Part shown: in pieces, positions 1-13,499 of the stretch
Layout: each line of letters opens with the position of its first letter
Position numbering within the stretch: the stretch's first letter is position 1
DNA from: Metopolophium dirhodum
Lineage: Eukaryota; Arthropoda; Insecta; Hemiptera; Aphididae
Direction of reading: 5' to 3'
Length of the DNA: 64,000 nt
NCBI RefSeq assembly: GCF_019925205.1
Contig: NC_083561.1
Coordinates: forward strand, 12,833,217 to 12,897,216
Made by a program: the position numbers and the translations under genes
Notes under the pieces: model-generated
Seen by the model: only the letters and a program-made list of their open reading frames with translations
What the model was told of the DNA's origin: nothing
Databases searched by the model: none

Positions 1-1386
1 AAACAGCGGACGTTACTTACTCTTAACTATGTTGTGTGATTGATTGTAGCCACCGAGCTGTACCAATAGCCACATTTAACGTTTCGTCCATGTCTTTCAA
101 AACGATTAAAGACTTTGATTGAATTATATGACTGATACATTAATCGTGTTATATTATTAAGTATATTAATTATTGTGAAAATATTACATTGTAAATTAAC
201 TTTGACCAATTTTATTTGAAAGCATTTTACAACTGTGCAAACAATATTTGCATTTGTTTATACTTAATTATAATATGTACCTATTATTATAATAATATAA
301 TGTATAACACTACTATAATTAATAATACATAGTAGGTACATTGAAATAATTATAACATTACAGTGTTGTTATTTATTACCAAGTCTTTTTTTTGCGTTGA
401 CCGAACCCTACAATTGCATAAGGATGAATAATATAATATTATATATACAAAAGGTAGATTACCTGGTTACCTATGTAGTAATTAGGTACTATCCGAAAAC
501 GTTTTTATCGTTGTTTTGCAAAAGAAATTGTGTTTTTTCAGTGGGGCCCAGGATTCATATGTATAGGTATGAAACTAAATTAAATAAATAAATAAAATAT
601 AAAATATGTTTATTGTATATTGTCTTTTATATAGTTGTAATATTGTTTAATATTATAAGGTATAAACAGCTATCCCTTCTATTAATTTTTATACTTCGTT
701 TAGTTTAGAGTTTTACACGATATACCAACATTTTTAAGAATTCATTGTATAATGCACAGTTTAACATTAATTCGGGCATACACTGTTAAAGGGGCTATAA
801 AATTAAAAATGTTTGAAATTCATCAATCAAATTGTCAATCTTTAACGTTTCATATAAATACATTGCTGATTAGTGATTGTCATTCTTTGAATGATAGTGT
901 ACGCCTGGCTTTACATATTAAATCTTAGATCATATACTAGTATATGATCTGAGTATTAAACTGTACCTATATAGATAATATCTAAATCGGCTAAATCTAT
1001 AATGTTATCAATGTACGATGTATGATTCAAAAGTTCACTTGCGTATTTTGAATCAATTGTCAGAGTGTACCATGATATCAGTAATCAATTTCACATTTCA
1101 ATATGTGACCATAAAGTCCCAGCTACTACTAAAACAACAATTTAATTTTGCATATTTTTTCCTTTAGAAATTGAAACGGACACATCTGTAATGGGAATAG
1201 AGGCTGCAGTGCTGCGGGCGATACAGAAACAACCTCGGAGTATGGACTTGGAGGATACCGTATGTTGATAGAAATATTATGTAACGATGAATGACAATCA
1301 CGTGAAGTCGTATAGTACGTTGTATACGATTTGATAATATCGTACAATACATCGAATGTTATAACATCTACGTCACGGAGCTTTGA
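1..1386. other. AT-rich intergenic sequence
   Basis: No open frame with coding character and no recognisable RNA gene. It lies upstream of the Popeye-domain gene and must hold its promoter, but I cannot point to a TATA box or start site. An in-frame TGA at 1384 limits how far the first coding exon can extend upstream. Confidence 0.5.
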
Positions 1387-1434
1387 GCTAGTGCCGCCGC
1401 GGCTGCAGCAGGACGTCCGGTCGGCCACCCGGTG

Positions 1435-3627
1435 ATGGGGCATCACAATCACACCGTCGAGTCGGCAAACAACGCGTTCGCACCACCACCACCACCACTA
1501 CCACCACCACAATCTGCATCGCAGCCTCGTTCGTCGCGGGCCATCACAACTCTGCGGGACGTGATCGGCACCACCGCTGCGGCGGGCCGCAATCTGCACA
1601 ACAGCAACGACCGCGGTGCTGGCAATTGCACCGGCGCAACGTCGACAATCGCACCGGTGGCGGCCGCGATGCTGAACGGAACGGCCGTGCCTGACCGTTC
1701 GGCCAGCGACTACTATTACTATTACGCGTACGACAACGCTACCGAGACCGCCCTGTTCTTCCCGCTCAACGGCTCTGCGGCCGGCGGACGGACCGGGCCG
1801 TTCGGGAAATCCAACTGCCAGTGGATACCCGCCCAGCAGAGCCTTTTCCAGTTCTCTAACATTTGTTTCCTGACCGCTTTCATAGTTCCCAGGAGTTACA
1901 AGCTCAGCGTGTTGTCACTGAGGTAATTATCGTTACGGGTCCGTGCGCTGCTTGTGTATAATGTATTCCTAGTTTAGTCACTATATATTATAATGTTCCC
2001 ATCACTAAAGCCCCGTATAATCAAGCGTCAAGCGTCACCGTGGCAAATTGATATTATATTATAACATTTAAATCAGATTTTTACGCAACAGTAACGTAAA
2101 ATAAAAAAAGCTGGTAAGTGGGTACTGGGTGTCGCGCTGTTGTACAGTAGGTTACAAGTGGGTCACTATAATAGTATAATGGATAGAGTTAAATTTAAAT
2201 TTAACGATATACCTATAATACCATTCTATACGAAAAACGATTCTGAACGGAGACGGTTTGTCAGCCTAGAATATTTTATATTATATTAATAATAATAATA
2301 AACTTTAGAAGATTCAAGTACCCACGAATACCTACATTTTTTTATTATAAGACAAAACTAAAATTGTTTATCTTTGTTTAAATATTTAATTTCGCACATA
2401 AATTACTACAATAGCAATATAAAATATAAATGCATAACAAATTCATACAACATTTACTTAATTTTTCGCTAATTACTTAGTAAAATGGGCTGACAGACCG
2501 ACTTCGCTCAGTATCGTTCCTAGCACACATTGATTTATCATTGAATTCATGTTTAACTCATACATTACTATGCCTTATTCAATGACGAGGTTTACACTAT
2601 ACTATAATGCGAGGCGCTATTTTTTTTTTAATGTATAACATTAAATCGGATTTCTTTTTATAGATTAGGTTTTTTTTGAAAAACGAGCATTTGAATACAT
2701 TGATTTGCAACGTGATATACTTAAAGGTGTTAGGTAGGTACTGTGTACTATTGGGACCTACTACAGTATAATATTGTATAATTTATCCTATAATATCATC
2801 TGACCGTCATCGTACTACCTATAGGTACGCTATTTAATATAATACATCCATATGATGATCAATATAGGCGTGTCTGGACGCAGTTTTTGCCTTTTGTAAA
2901 ATGAAATAAGATTAAGACTAAAACTACAACTACTTATGATTGATGAATACTAAATACGTGCGTATTTGGTTACTCTTCCCATATACACCACCACATATCT
3001 AAATAATTAGATGAGGTACGTATAGCACTGCACCAGTTTACACTCGACGCGTTATATTATAGTATTCTTTAGATATTTTGCATTATTAATGGTGTCATTC
3101 GTATAATTGAAATGTGTATGCAGATTTCAGATAAATCGACATGGAATTTCGAATAAATATCTATTTTAGACCAAGTCGGTACTCGGTGCTATCTGCAGTT
3201 GTTAATTTTAATACCTAGTCTTAAAAACACGCTTTACGTTTATTCGCGCGTATCAGACACACATACATTTATGAAACTTGGAATTCGCACGAGTAATAAT
3301 ATATTATTATATTACTCGCAGATGCAATTTTCGAAGTACTTCGTACATTTTTTAATATAATTATTATATCCAGGGACTGCTAAAAGTTTTATTCGACTAG
3401 AGACATTTGTACGTTTGATCTTCTGTTACTGTTTTGAAACCAATTTTTAAATATTTTACCCCAATAGTTGGAACTATATATTATACAGTTTTTGAATTAT
3501 CGAAGAAAATATTGATGTTTAATAAGTACATATGTCTTTTGTATATTTAGGGACTTTTTCATTTTTCAGTGTCTAAAAGTTGGAACAGCCAATTAGTCTT
3601 TTATTGCAAGTTTCTTAATTATAATTA

Positions 3628-3663
<36 letters not shown>

Positions 3664-6600
3664 TATATACTATAGCTGTGATGATTCATGTTTACATATT
3701 TAGTTGTGAAACAATTTAGTTGCGACTTTGTGAGCAATTACATTATAGGCTACATGCCTACTCTATACTAGTTTCTAAATTAATGTAACAATTCTCTGTA
3801 GCAATTTGTTAAAACGAAAAGTTTTAATGGTTACCACTTTCGTATTTACACCAATCTAAGAATAAATTAAATCATGTTACATATCAACTGATTATAATGT
3901 TAGAGTAAATCTATGCCATTATATTATACTATTATATCTACATAACATCGTAAATTTAAATCAAACTAATTAAAAATATAACTATTTCTTGAAATAAAAA
4001 TCCAACTAAACATAAATGAACATTTTTGTGCAATAAGTATACATATTATAATGATGTCGTCGACAAGTAAAATGACAAGTAAAATCATAAAACGTGTATT
4101 CAAATTATGTTTATTATGTCGAGCAGGGCGTTGCTGTTCTTAGGGTTTCTGATCTCGGGTCTTTGGGCATCCACGGACGTGTGTGCGGTGGATGCGTTGC
4201 TCTGGTACGGATCACTGGCTCTGATCAACGGTGTGCACACGCTTAAACTGTGTAAGAAACTCATGCCACCAGCACTATCGGTCGAACTCATGGAATTGTA
4301 CTTGAGGGTGTTCAAGCCGCTCAAAGTCAGCCAGAAACACTTCCGGGAGCTAACGCGGGAGGCGGCCATCGAGGAATTGTCCCCCGGCGAGTGTTACGCG
4401 GTCGAGGCGGTGACGGCCTGTGACCAGCGACTGTCCATTCTACTCAGAGGCAGGTGAGTGATTCGGTATGATTCCGCAGCTGGAACATAATGATTTTATA
4501 GGATTCCGTTTGTAGAAATAAACAATATTACGGTTCCAGTTCTTCAAACAAAATGTAATGTATTTATTTCCAAATTAGATAAAAATATATATTTTAAAAA
4601 TGACCTAAGAGTTATTGTATGTCCTTTTTTTATAAGAGGACGCTACATTCATATACGTCGTCTTCGTGTTACAAACACATTGCATAGTAAATTGTACGTT
4701 CTGAATAATCCATTTAACTCTCTTATGTTTATTTTTAGAATGAATTGAGTAAAAAAAGTAGTTCCGTTATTAATATATTATATTATAACATAAATAGCAT
4801 AATTTTTATAATATATTAACAGGTACCTACATAATACCTAACTATAGAAATATATTATATATAAATACTGTACAAAATAAAATTAAGCTAGGAATAAAAA
4901 CGAATCTTACACAATTTATTACGATGGCACTTACCATTCTATAGGTACACCGTACACTGCAGTGTTGAAATGGGTTTTATATATGCTTATAGGTGTGGTG
5001 TTACTTGCGAAGGTACACAGTTGCACAATATCAGTTCGTATCAGTTCATTGATTCACCCGAATGGATGGCTTCAGCTCTAATGCACGGAGAAACTATGTT
5101 CCAAGTACGACCGTTATATAGTATTAATATATTATAATATTAGCAGTAAGTTGTACTCATTTATTGGAATCTAAATCAATTTTTAGGTAACGATAACGGC
5201 TGCTGAAGATTGTGTTTACTTATGTTGGCAACTTTCAAAGCTCAATCGGATATTTAAACACAGAACCCAATTGCACGCTGTACTCACTAGTATCATAGGT
5301 AAGTCGGTCCTTTCCTTTTAAATATTTGATAAAATTCTAGGGAGACCATATAGAGTTCGATCCTGACAGGTCGGGGAGGATAACAATGCAATTTACCTGT
5401 CGATATTTGACTAAAAGAGTTTTAAATAACGCATTCTTGATTATGTGTGCACCGCAGGCAAAGACATAACGCACAAAATGTACTCGCTGAACGAGCAGCT
5501 TGGTCAAGCAAAAAGTTTCGATGATCAGACGCGTGCTGCGCGCAACGACCATTGGCGGCAAGCGATTTACAGGAGTGTCAGCTACGACGCCGTTAACACG
5601 GGGACCAAAGGAACGGTCAGGTCGAACGCTTGGAAACGATATAGAGACCGAAAGGCGTCGTTGTTCGCGGATCCCGGCGAAAGTGAGTGTGTTATAATAT
5701 TATAAACTATAAGTATCTATAGTCAGTTGAGTTTTGTAAGGATTTGACACTTACAGTTAGACAGTATAGGTATATCACGTTAAATTAAGCATTAGGTTAC
5801 TAAGGATATAATATGTTATAATATGCCATATTATAATAGGTAGGTATAAGCTGATGTTTATTATTTATCAATTCAATAAATTATAAAAATATGCATACAT
5901 ATAATTAAAAGTGAAATAGAAAGTAAATTAATCAAAGTTTTTACCTTTACAAAAATTAATGTTTAATAAAACAATTTTACCTATACAGCTATACAAGCAT
6001 TGAAGCATAATAGATCTGTATGGTTTAACTTTATTTGGTAGGATTATTATAATTAATCTATCATTACCAGCATGGAAATATACTACAGCGTATTATGAGT
6101 TATATGAACATTGGACATCGATCATCATTTAACATATTATTCAATATTCATATAATATTCCGTTATATATACGTCCTATATTATAGGACACCTATAATAC
6201 TATTATCAATAATATACCACATACAGTGCTGAATTGAGATATTTTAGCCAATAGCACTCAAATATTTTAATGGCCCAAATAAAAATCCTCCTTTCCCCTC
6301 TGCCACCGACCCAAATTAATGACGAGTGAGCACTATGCTAAGCACTCGCTCGCTCCAATCCGACTCTGCCTACACACGTACATACATGTATGTGATATGT
6401 ATACCTATTTTACATTGAGTTCGCCTCCCAGTAGAAATCAACCAATAGGGACGCCACTGATTTGTAACCAAAATACTATCAACATCTATTTCTCCGGACC
6501 TTTCCAGTGCCGCAACAATAGGGGAAGCAGGGTATGCAATACATTCCCTGGCCAGGTTTTATGTTATGGGGGGGGGGGGGGGGGCATCATCAAAAAGGAA

Positions 6601-8999
6601 AAATTAAGCAATTTATTATTAAAAAAAAAAAAATAGAAAATGTACATTCCATATTTCTATAATAGATTGATATTACAATCATACGCCAAATGATGAATAA
6701 ATATCCGATAAAATTGAGACCACTGATAACTGATAATCTTTGTTTACATCTACGATGGTAATTCACATTTGAAAATTAAAAATAGATTTATTTATAACTC
6801 TCAACATAGTACACACCAGTGGCGTAAATATCGGGTGGGCAAGGTGGGCAAACGCCACGGGCCTCGGGACCGAAGGGGGCCCCAGCCCAACATACAATAC
6901 CTACACTATTGCCCATTGGTTATTTCTATATTCGTCATTCGATTCAAAATTTCACAAAAATATGTATATTATTTTGATATCTGAAAAAAATACTAGGAAA
7001 TACGGACCTTATATTGGTACTATATGTAGGTATATGGTTTATACGCTAATAAATAATAATATATTATTGGAGTATTAAAAAATGTGTGTGCTACTCGATG
7101 GGAAGCAAGACACAACGCCGTGTATTCACTAAAATTAAATTTTATAAATGTTTTAAAATCTTTAACCAATATATTATTAACAAGTGACAAAAGTGATGAA
7201 AAAAATAGAGCCAAATCACTGAAAAAAAAAATGGAATCATTTGAATTTGTTATGTTGATGACCATTTGGGAAAATATTTTAAAACCTTTATCAATTGTAT
7301 CAAAGGTATTACAATCACCACAAACCAATCTTCACAAGGCATGTGATTTATTGCAAGGAACAATTTTATCAATTGAAAAAATGAGAGATGGTTATGATGA
7401 AGTCGTTGGGTCAGCAACTGAATTATGCTATAAATGGGGTATATCCACCACAAAACCTGCAACCCGTAGAATATATTCAAAACAATACTGTAGAGAAATT
7501 CAAGGAGATAGACGATTAGATGTTTAGATGTGCCCGAAGAAAAATTTCGTATAGCAATTTTTTATCCTCTCATTGATACAGCTTTATTTCAGTTACGAGA
7601 TCGATTTAAAGGACTTCATTCCGTTTCAAGAAATTTTGAATTTTTACTTCCACAAAATATAGTTACCATGAAAGAGTCAGAAATAGTTAAATCTTGTTAT
7701 GATTTCATATCATTTTACAATAATGATGTGACATCAGATTTAATAAGACAATTAATTTCATTAAAAGAATTTATTAAAAATACAAAAATTCAAACTATTC
7801 AAGAATTGTCATCTTTTATAATTGAATATGATCTTTCATCTCTTTACAGTCAAATTATCACTGCTTGTATTATATATTTAAGTCTCCCAGTTACCGTAGC
7901 TACGGCCGAAAGGTCATTTTCCAAATTAAAACTCCTCAAAAACTATCTTCGGAATTCTATTTCGCAAGATAGATTAACTGGCATAAGTATACTTAACATA
8001 GAAAAATCAAGGACAAAAGAACTTGATATTGAAAAACTAATACATGACTTTTCAAACATGAAGGCAAGGAAAAAAAACTTTTTAAAATAAAATATTTGTA
8101 AATACCTATAATATTGTTTATTTTTTGTTATTGAAATTTAAATATTATATTATTTAATATTTTAATAAATGAATTGCTTTTTATTAATTTGACTATTTGA
8201 CTACTGATAACTGATGTATTGTTGGAGATGTGTTTAAAAATATGATGAACTTAATATAACCAACATAACTATACTCTTATAGTGCTTGAAAAGTTTTAAA
8301 AATTGGGGGCCATACATTTTATTTTGTATTAGGGGTCTGCTAAAGGTTATCTGTGGCACTAACTTTATTTCATTATACTGTTTAGTACAGGTACAGGGGC
8401 CCCATAACATTTTTGGCATCAGGGCCCTACAATACCTAGTTGCGGCACTGGACCTTTCCATCTCCGTTGGATGGGATATAGTTAGCCACCTCTCTCCTAC
8501 ATTCCAGGCGTTGAACCCATATTTTGTAAATCTTAGCGAATAAGTTCAAATATCATTCTACGTTTTTTTTTTATAAGATGTCAACACTTTAGCTGTAGCA
8601 ATAGTCATAGCGATAATACTAATTAAACGTCATACGATTCACGTAGGTCCGGTGCACGGTCCGCGGAGGTGCTGGATACCGGTGTTGACCACGCAACTTT
8701 CGGATAGCACCACGGCATACGCCAGCATGGACGGGCAATCGTCTTCGGCCGACGAGGAGCGCGAGCCGATGCTCCCCGGGGACGACCACCAGTCGGACGA
8801 CATTCCACTGTACCGGTTGGACGGACAGAAGCAGTCGGCCGCCTCGTTGGCATCGACACAGGCGATTGCGCCAGAGACGGCCGGCCTGGAGCTCAACGCG
8901 GAAGCGGCCCAGCGACCACGGCGCCCCAGCACGCTGCGGCGCCAAAACAGCAACGCCAGCAACAGGGTCGAAGTGATTTTCGACGAGACGGTACTCTAA
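1435..8999 (+). CDS. Popdc: Popeye domain-containing protein (POPDC/BVES family), six coding exons
   Basis: Membrane protein of the Popeye family, which binds cAMP through a cytoplasmic Popeye domain and modulates ion channels and membrane trafficking in muscle and other cells (family knowledge). Coding exons by GT-AG signals: 1435-1922, 4127-4453, 4993-5104, 5187-5298, 5458-5682, 8647-8999. All phases fit and sum to 1617 nt, 538 residues. Residues 1-110 are low-complexity with a Pro run and NGS/NGT sequons. A Cys/Trp patch (SNCQWIPAQQ) leads into hydrophobic segments SNICFLTAFIVP, ALLFLGFLISGLWAS and ALLWYGSLALINGV, matching the three family transmembrane helices. The Popeye domain follows with FIDSPEW (exon 3), the VTI strand at the start of exon 4, CVYLCW, and the closing IGKDITHKMYSLNE across the exon 4/5 junction. 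The C-terminal tail (exon 6) is acidic then basic and ends VEVIFDETVL. Start: first ATG after the upstream in-frame stop at 1384. AATAAA at 9213 and 9245. Intron 5 (3 kb) carries a hAT element; intron 1 carries two repeat fragments. An additional upstream noncoding exon is possible. Confidence 0.93.
2101..2275 (+). repeat. Copy of the abundant GGTAAGTGGATGTCGCTC repeat family
   Basis: Starts with an A-run then a GGTAAGTGGGTACTGG-type head, contains TACAGTAGGTTACAAGTGGG, and ends near AAAACGATTCTGAACGGAG. The same ordered motifs recur at 14021-14163, 34972-35395, 45250-45395, 45571-46447, 55738-55872, 57795-57938 and 58100-58272. Lies in intron 1 of the Popeye gene. Confidence 0.75.
2487..2600 (-). 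repeat. Diverged minus-strand copy of the same repeat family
   Basis: Reads GGCTGACAGACCGACTTCGC then CATTGAATTCATGTTTAAC, the reverse complement of the right half of the family at 45571-45730, with substitutions. Also in intron 1 of the Popeye gene. Confidence 0.55.
3630..3660. repeat. (AT)n microsatellite
   Basis: A run of alternating A and T of about 28 bases inside Popeye intron 1. Confidence 0.8.
4617..4690. repeat. Fragment related to the arm of the 38.5-39.5 kb fold-back element
   Basis: TAAGAGGACGCTACATTC followed by GTCGTCTTCGTGTTACAAAC parallels TTAAGAGGACGTCACACCC and GTTGTCTTCGACTTACAAA near 38570. Lies in intron 2 of the Popeye gene. Only a short, diverged match. Confidence 0.4.
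6505..8450 (+). mobile_element. hAT-superfamily transposon, complete ends, 8-bp target duplication
   Basis: Left end begins CAGTGCCGCAACAATAGG; the reverse complement of the right end begins CAGTGCCGCAACTAGG, giving at least 12 bp of identical terminal inverted repeat. The 8 bases just outside, GACCTTTC, are present on both sides (6497-6504 and 8451-8458). CAGTG ends plus an 8-bp duplication are the hallmark of hAT elements. The interior carries a frameshifted transposase relic (7084-8089), a run of about 17 G residues near 6569, and a second CAGTGGCGTAAATA end-like motif at 6817 that may be a nested hAT end. The element is in the last intron of the Popeye gene in the same orientation, so it must be spliced out of that transcript. 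Confidence 0.88.
7084..8089 (+). pseudogene. hAT transposase remnant (ZMYM1/TTF-type lineage), frameshifted
   Basis: Two adjacent frames belong to one protein. The first (7084-7526) has the TRWEARHNAV motif typical of the hAT/DUF4371 transposase family, preceded by no start and no zinc finger. It stops at 7525-7527, and the chain continues in another frame from about 7530 to 8089, so a frameshift separates them. The second part contains the C-terminal hAT dimerisation signature: LSLPVTVATAERSFSKLKLL, then NYLRNSISQDRLTG. The N-terminal BED/TTF-type zinc finger and the first catalytic region are missing, so the copy cannot make active enzyme. Neighbours are the terminal repeats of the host element. 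Confidence 0.85.
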
Positions 9000-9407
9000 G
9001 ATGGCGTACACAAATCGTTATTTTAGGGATCGATGCTTATTGCATTTGCATGTTTTTTCTGTCTGTCCGTTTTATTGCTGAACAATGGCTATGAATTTGA
9101 TTTATGCTAATAAGAATTTATTAGTGAATTTTTAATAAGCAATTTTGGACATTTATTATTATGATTATACGCAGCCATTTTATGTATTTCACACATTAAT
9201 TGTACGGCAAATAATAAATCTATGAATTTATGAGTTGTGATAAAAATAAAATCTAAAAACACGGTACACTTCTATCTCGTAGTGTTATTGTCAAAGATTT
9301 TCATAATGTATGTGTTTATTTACTCGTATGCAAATGTATTCTGCACGGAAACGCTATTATGAACGCCTTATTTTATTTTTGATGGGTAGAAAATAACAAC
9401 AATAATT
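9000..9407 (+). other. 3' UTR and downstream flank of the Popeye gene
   Basis: AATAAA hexamers at 9213-9218 and 9245-9250 are plausible polyadenylation signals. Nothing else was recognised. Confidence 0.5.
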
Positions 9408-10017
9408 AAAGCTGGGCAAGTTAACATAGTTTTTCAAATAGTTTAAGAAAAGTTACTTCTATATCACTACTAATGAAGTTACAATACAAACTGGTTTCAG
9501 AAATTTGGCAAATTTCCATCTTAGTTAAAAGTAAGTTTTTTTTTTTACATAAATTTGAAACCAGTTTATTCAAATGCAAAGTACTTATTAAATTAAATAA
9601 TATGTAACTAAAATCATAGGTGATGACATTGATTAAATTAATTGACTGCCGCGGTGGCACCACTAAGACTTAAGTAATTTATTAAACTTGGCGCCACGCC
9701 GTATGTATATACCGTACCACATGTATTACAAGAAATATATTATGAGAAATGTAACAATTATCAAAAAACACTATTATTTAATTATAACAAATTATACATC
9801 AATGATTAATTATTTTACAGTATTCCGGACGGTAGTCACCTGTGTAATGAAATACTAGGTTTTACGCAGTGAATTCAAAAATAACAAGTTACTTTTTGTA
9901 TTTAAGTATTTAACATAATATTAGATCAGATAATTCCAAGCACTAATTTCTAATCCTTAAGTTAGAAAGTTACTTTTTAACGAAACGTTAACTTTCTAAC
10001 TAGTTAGAGCCCAGCTT
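9408..10017. mobile_element. MITE-like element with AGCTGGGC termini
   Basis: Begins AAAGCTGGGCAAGTTAAC and ends with the reverse complement of AAAGCTGGGCTCTAACTAG. The first ten bases match; the next dozen are similar. Inside are several GAAAGTTACTTTT/GTTAACTTTCTAAC-type subterminal repeats. No clear target duplication, so the class (hAT-like is my guess) is uncertain. Confidence 0.5.
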
Positions 10018-12090
10018 TTGACAATAATGGATAGAAAATACAGTGAGTGTTCAGTGTTCACCAAAGTCTAACTAACTATAATGGTTTAAAATCGTTATCA
10101 GGAATGATTTTAATCTTTCTAAGGTTAAATCATTTATTTGGTTTTATCACAGTCTTTTGTAATGTAATAATGTAATATATCTACCTAAAAACACAGTCTA
10201 TTTCGTTTCGGAATATAACGTTATCAATTATAATGGTAAAAAATGAGGTGATGCCTTGATGGTAAAAATATAAGTAAAAGACATTTTTAGTGCAATTTTG
10301 TATATTTTGAAATATTAGCAAATTAAAAGTTTTGCAGTACTAATAGGTACTTAGGTACCTAACAACTTATCGAGCCTTATAAATTAATAAATTAGTAATT
10401 CAATTTATGTACGTCACTTTGATTTCATTCGAAAGTATGTAAATTATAATTTTAAATATAATATCGTATTATAAATATTTATCATAAAATATTGCCAGTG
10501 GTTAAAATATATTATATTATAATATGATGAACATTTTCATCTGTTTTGGGCTGTACCTATTGGCTATTACACAATTAATAATTATACATACCGTTGTCGA
10601 TGATCTTCGTTTTATAATAATATTATGTAATTTTACTAGATACATACCTATATGTATATTTTATTCGTTGTTCTTAAAAGTCTGAGAACAGCGATACCTA
10701 AGTATATATAAGTTATATTGTATAATATATATTATATACACCTATAGTTACAATAATAATAAACACCAACGATTCAACACTATTAAATAATAATGAAAAA
10801 ATGTATAATAACACTACGATATTGTGATTTACGAGCAAAGTGCAACAATGTAACTTGTAAGTAGGTATCTAATGGTTAATACATGAAATAATATTGTTTA
10901 TTATGCTGCTGTAATTTATAATATTATATGACCAATGTTAAAAAAACCTACTTTTTTTTTGTAACAAACCAACTTTTTACAATACGATCTTGTCAATGGT
11001 TTTTATTTTCATGTCTGAAATTCAGAAAAATGTATGTTCCTAAATACTAATTATTGAACTCGTACAAAATTAAGAAAGTGAATGATATTATAAAATTGAA
11101 TTTCCGTAATTGATAATATTTTTTATTATACCAAATGTCTGGCTATCGTTCAATTTTAGAAACGAATATATATTCTATGCTAAATTCCAACGAATTATCA
11201 ATGAGTGTGATTGATAGTAATTAAATTGTACCTAGTAAGATTTTTGATATTTAGATTAATTAAGTAAAAACAATAACAACTGTGAAATATTGTTATGATA
11301 TTGTGCACAGTGCACACTCAAACCAAATTAATGCAATAATATAAAATTAAAAATTATTAAGCACTTTTACAATAAATTACTGAATATGGTGATGTGTATA
11401 TAAAGTTAAAATAGGTACCTACTTACCAATTTTTATTTTTATTTATGCATACAAAGTTGATCAGTAAGATGCAAGACAATCGAAACAAATAGATATACGT
11501 TATGTACAAGTTGTTGACGGTAATATATTCAATTTTTTTTTTAAATTTAACATTCAATAGGTTTTGATTAACATGTAGTATATGTAAAACTACATTTTTT
11601 GATGACTTACATTTAAAATACTAGTGCTGAGAGCTCATAAATAATATTTAAAGGTCTTTGATAATACTTACATATTATAGAACAAAGTTTATTGATGTCA
11701 TTTAATTATTATTATTTAAATCAAGAAACAACATTTTGATTAGTCATTTGTATTTTTAACTTGTGTGATTAGTGGTTACCAATCAAATCAAAATACAAGT
11801 TATTTTAATTCAATCTTTTTGTTACGTTTCTTAGAGTTTCAAGTGTTGACATGTATTGTTCAAGTGAAATGTCTTATAAAGTATATAAAAATTATTATCT
11901 ATATAAAATGCTCATCACCATAATAACCAATTATCATAAAATGTGTTAAAAATAAATTAATACTATTTCACATTAAATGATTTTTTTTTAGTTAAATATT
12001 AAATTGTATATACGATATATATTATTGATATGTTTTATGTGTAGATAATCAACATATTTTGTGTAACCGTTTATTGTTATAATATATATA
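10018..12090. other. AT-rich intergenic sequence, nothing recognised
   Basis: Very high A+T with frequent TAGGTACCTA-type words and TATA tracts. No coding frames, no RNA genes, no clear repeat boundary. Confidence 0.5.
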
Positions 12091-12091
12091 C

Positions 12092-12566
12092 TAGCTGATA
12101 CTGCGCATTTCATTGCTCGTAAGAAATTACAACTTTTAAAAAAGTTGTGATTGTTCAAACTTCTTTTGATTGCAACTCAACCCCTGGTAGGCAATCCGAT
12201 TACGTCGGATTGCGGACAACATGCTACACCATAATATCAAGTAGGCAATGTGTGTAAATTTGAATTGATGCATGCTTGCACCTGATCTGCCCGATTAACC
12301 AATGGCAACCAAATAATAATTGCTAATTTTTACTAATTCTTTCTCTTATAACCAATAGCAACCATTTAAAACAAACATTTCCACCGTAAATCTCAAAATC
12401 CTCGTTTGAGCACCTCCCCGGGTTGTACCTAGGAGGGTGAAAAATACTTTACGACCTATTCTCTTACCAACCAAATATACAAAAAATTTTTTATTAAAAT
12501 CGGTCAAGCCATTTCGAAGGAGTGCGACCACAAACACAGTGACATGCAATTTTTATATATTAGAGA
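12092..12566 (+). repeat. Dispersed repeat with CTAGCTGAT head and TTATATATTAGA tail
   Basis: Head CTAGCTGATACTGCGCATTT and internal GGTAGGCAATCCGATTACG, GCCCGATTAACCAATGGCAA, then ATCGGTCAAGCCATTTCGAA and the tail. The same order (CTAGCTGATCCGGTGCACTT, GGTAGGCAATCTACC, GCCCGATTAACCAATAGCAA) is at 44043-44560, and the head alone at 41501. Coding for any protein was not seen; class not determined. Confidence 0.65.
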
Positions 12567-13499
12567 AGAAAGATTTATGTTGCTCAGTGTTTAACAATAG
12601 ATTCTAGAATTTAAAAATACTATTAAGGAATATAATTTAATGATATTTTATAGCGTGTTATATTGAGGCTACATAATATAACATTGAGGATCATCTTTCT
12701 ATACTTTTAGTATTAACATTATGCTATATCGCTACACAACTTAGGCAATCATAATGAGACTATTATTACTAAGCACAGGTTTTAATTAGATAGAAATAAT
12801 AACAGTAGCATGATAATGTTCTCTTAATTCTGCTCACAAGCTAAAAGCTTGATATTTTTGTTATTTTTAAATTTATGAAGATAAAAAAAATCAATGTGGA
12901 AGTGTTATTGCTATCAAATACTAAATGTTTCAAATATATTTGTGTGCGTGCATTTTTGAATATTATTAAACTAAGATATTGGATTACAATTAATAATAAC
13001 CTATTACATTTTTATTAATGTGATTATTTTTTAAAAAAGCAGCTTTTTATAAACAAATTGTTTTGTATACATTATTTTCATAGAATTGATGGAAAATAGA
13101 AAAATTTAATGTGTTATAATCGTTGAATGTTATTAATAAAATTAATAAAATTATATTTAAAAACATAAATCAAATAATATTTTGAAAATGTTTTAATTGT
13201 GTTTTTTGTTACCCCTAGTTTTTCTTATTATTAATTCTATGCACTGGTTTAAGAGGAAGTCATACTAGGATGTATCGTCTGTGCCTTAAGAGTGCACCAT
13301 ACTGCTCACGGACGAGTACAGACGCCGGCCGCAGCGGCTATAATGCTGTTCCATAGCAGAGCAGTCGTTGCGACTAAAAGCGGATAGGAAACCGTATCTT
13401 TACACGTCATAATATAGAAAATGACTCGGGACTCCATTCTTATTTGTTGTGAATTGACCTATTTTCAAATTTAATTTGGTTTTTATTGATATATATATA
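12567..13499. other. Intergenic sequence
   Basis: Mostly AT-rich. A GC-richer patch at 13255-13400 ends near GTGAATTGACCTATT, a phrase also found at 20605-20620, so it is probably another dispersed repeat fragment. Confidence 0.4.

Noticed and set aside
1449..1631. Minus-strand frame opposite Popeye exon 1
   Set aside because: Shadow of the GC-rich coding exon; no splice or family support.
6224..6463. Possible further hAT MITE (CAGTGCTGAATT to CGCCACTG)
   Set aside because: The ends are only weakly inverted and the flanking 8-mers do not match.
8619..9011. Minus-strand frames opposite Popeye exon 6
   Set aside because: The plus strand continues the Popeye frame with correct phase; the antisense frames are compositional shadows.
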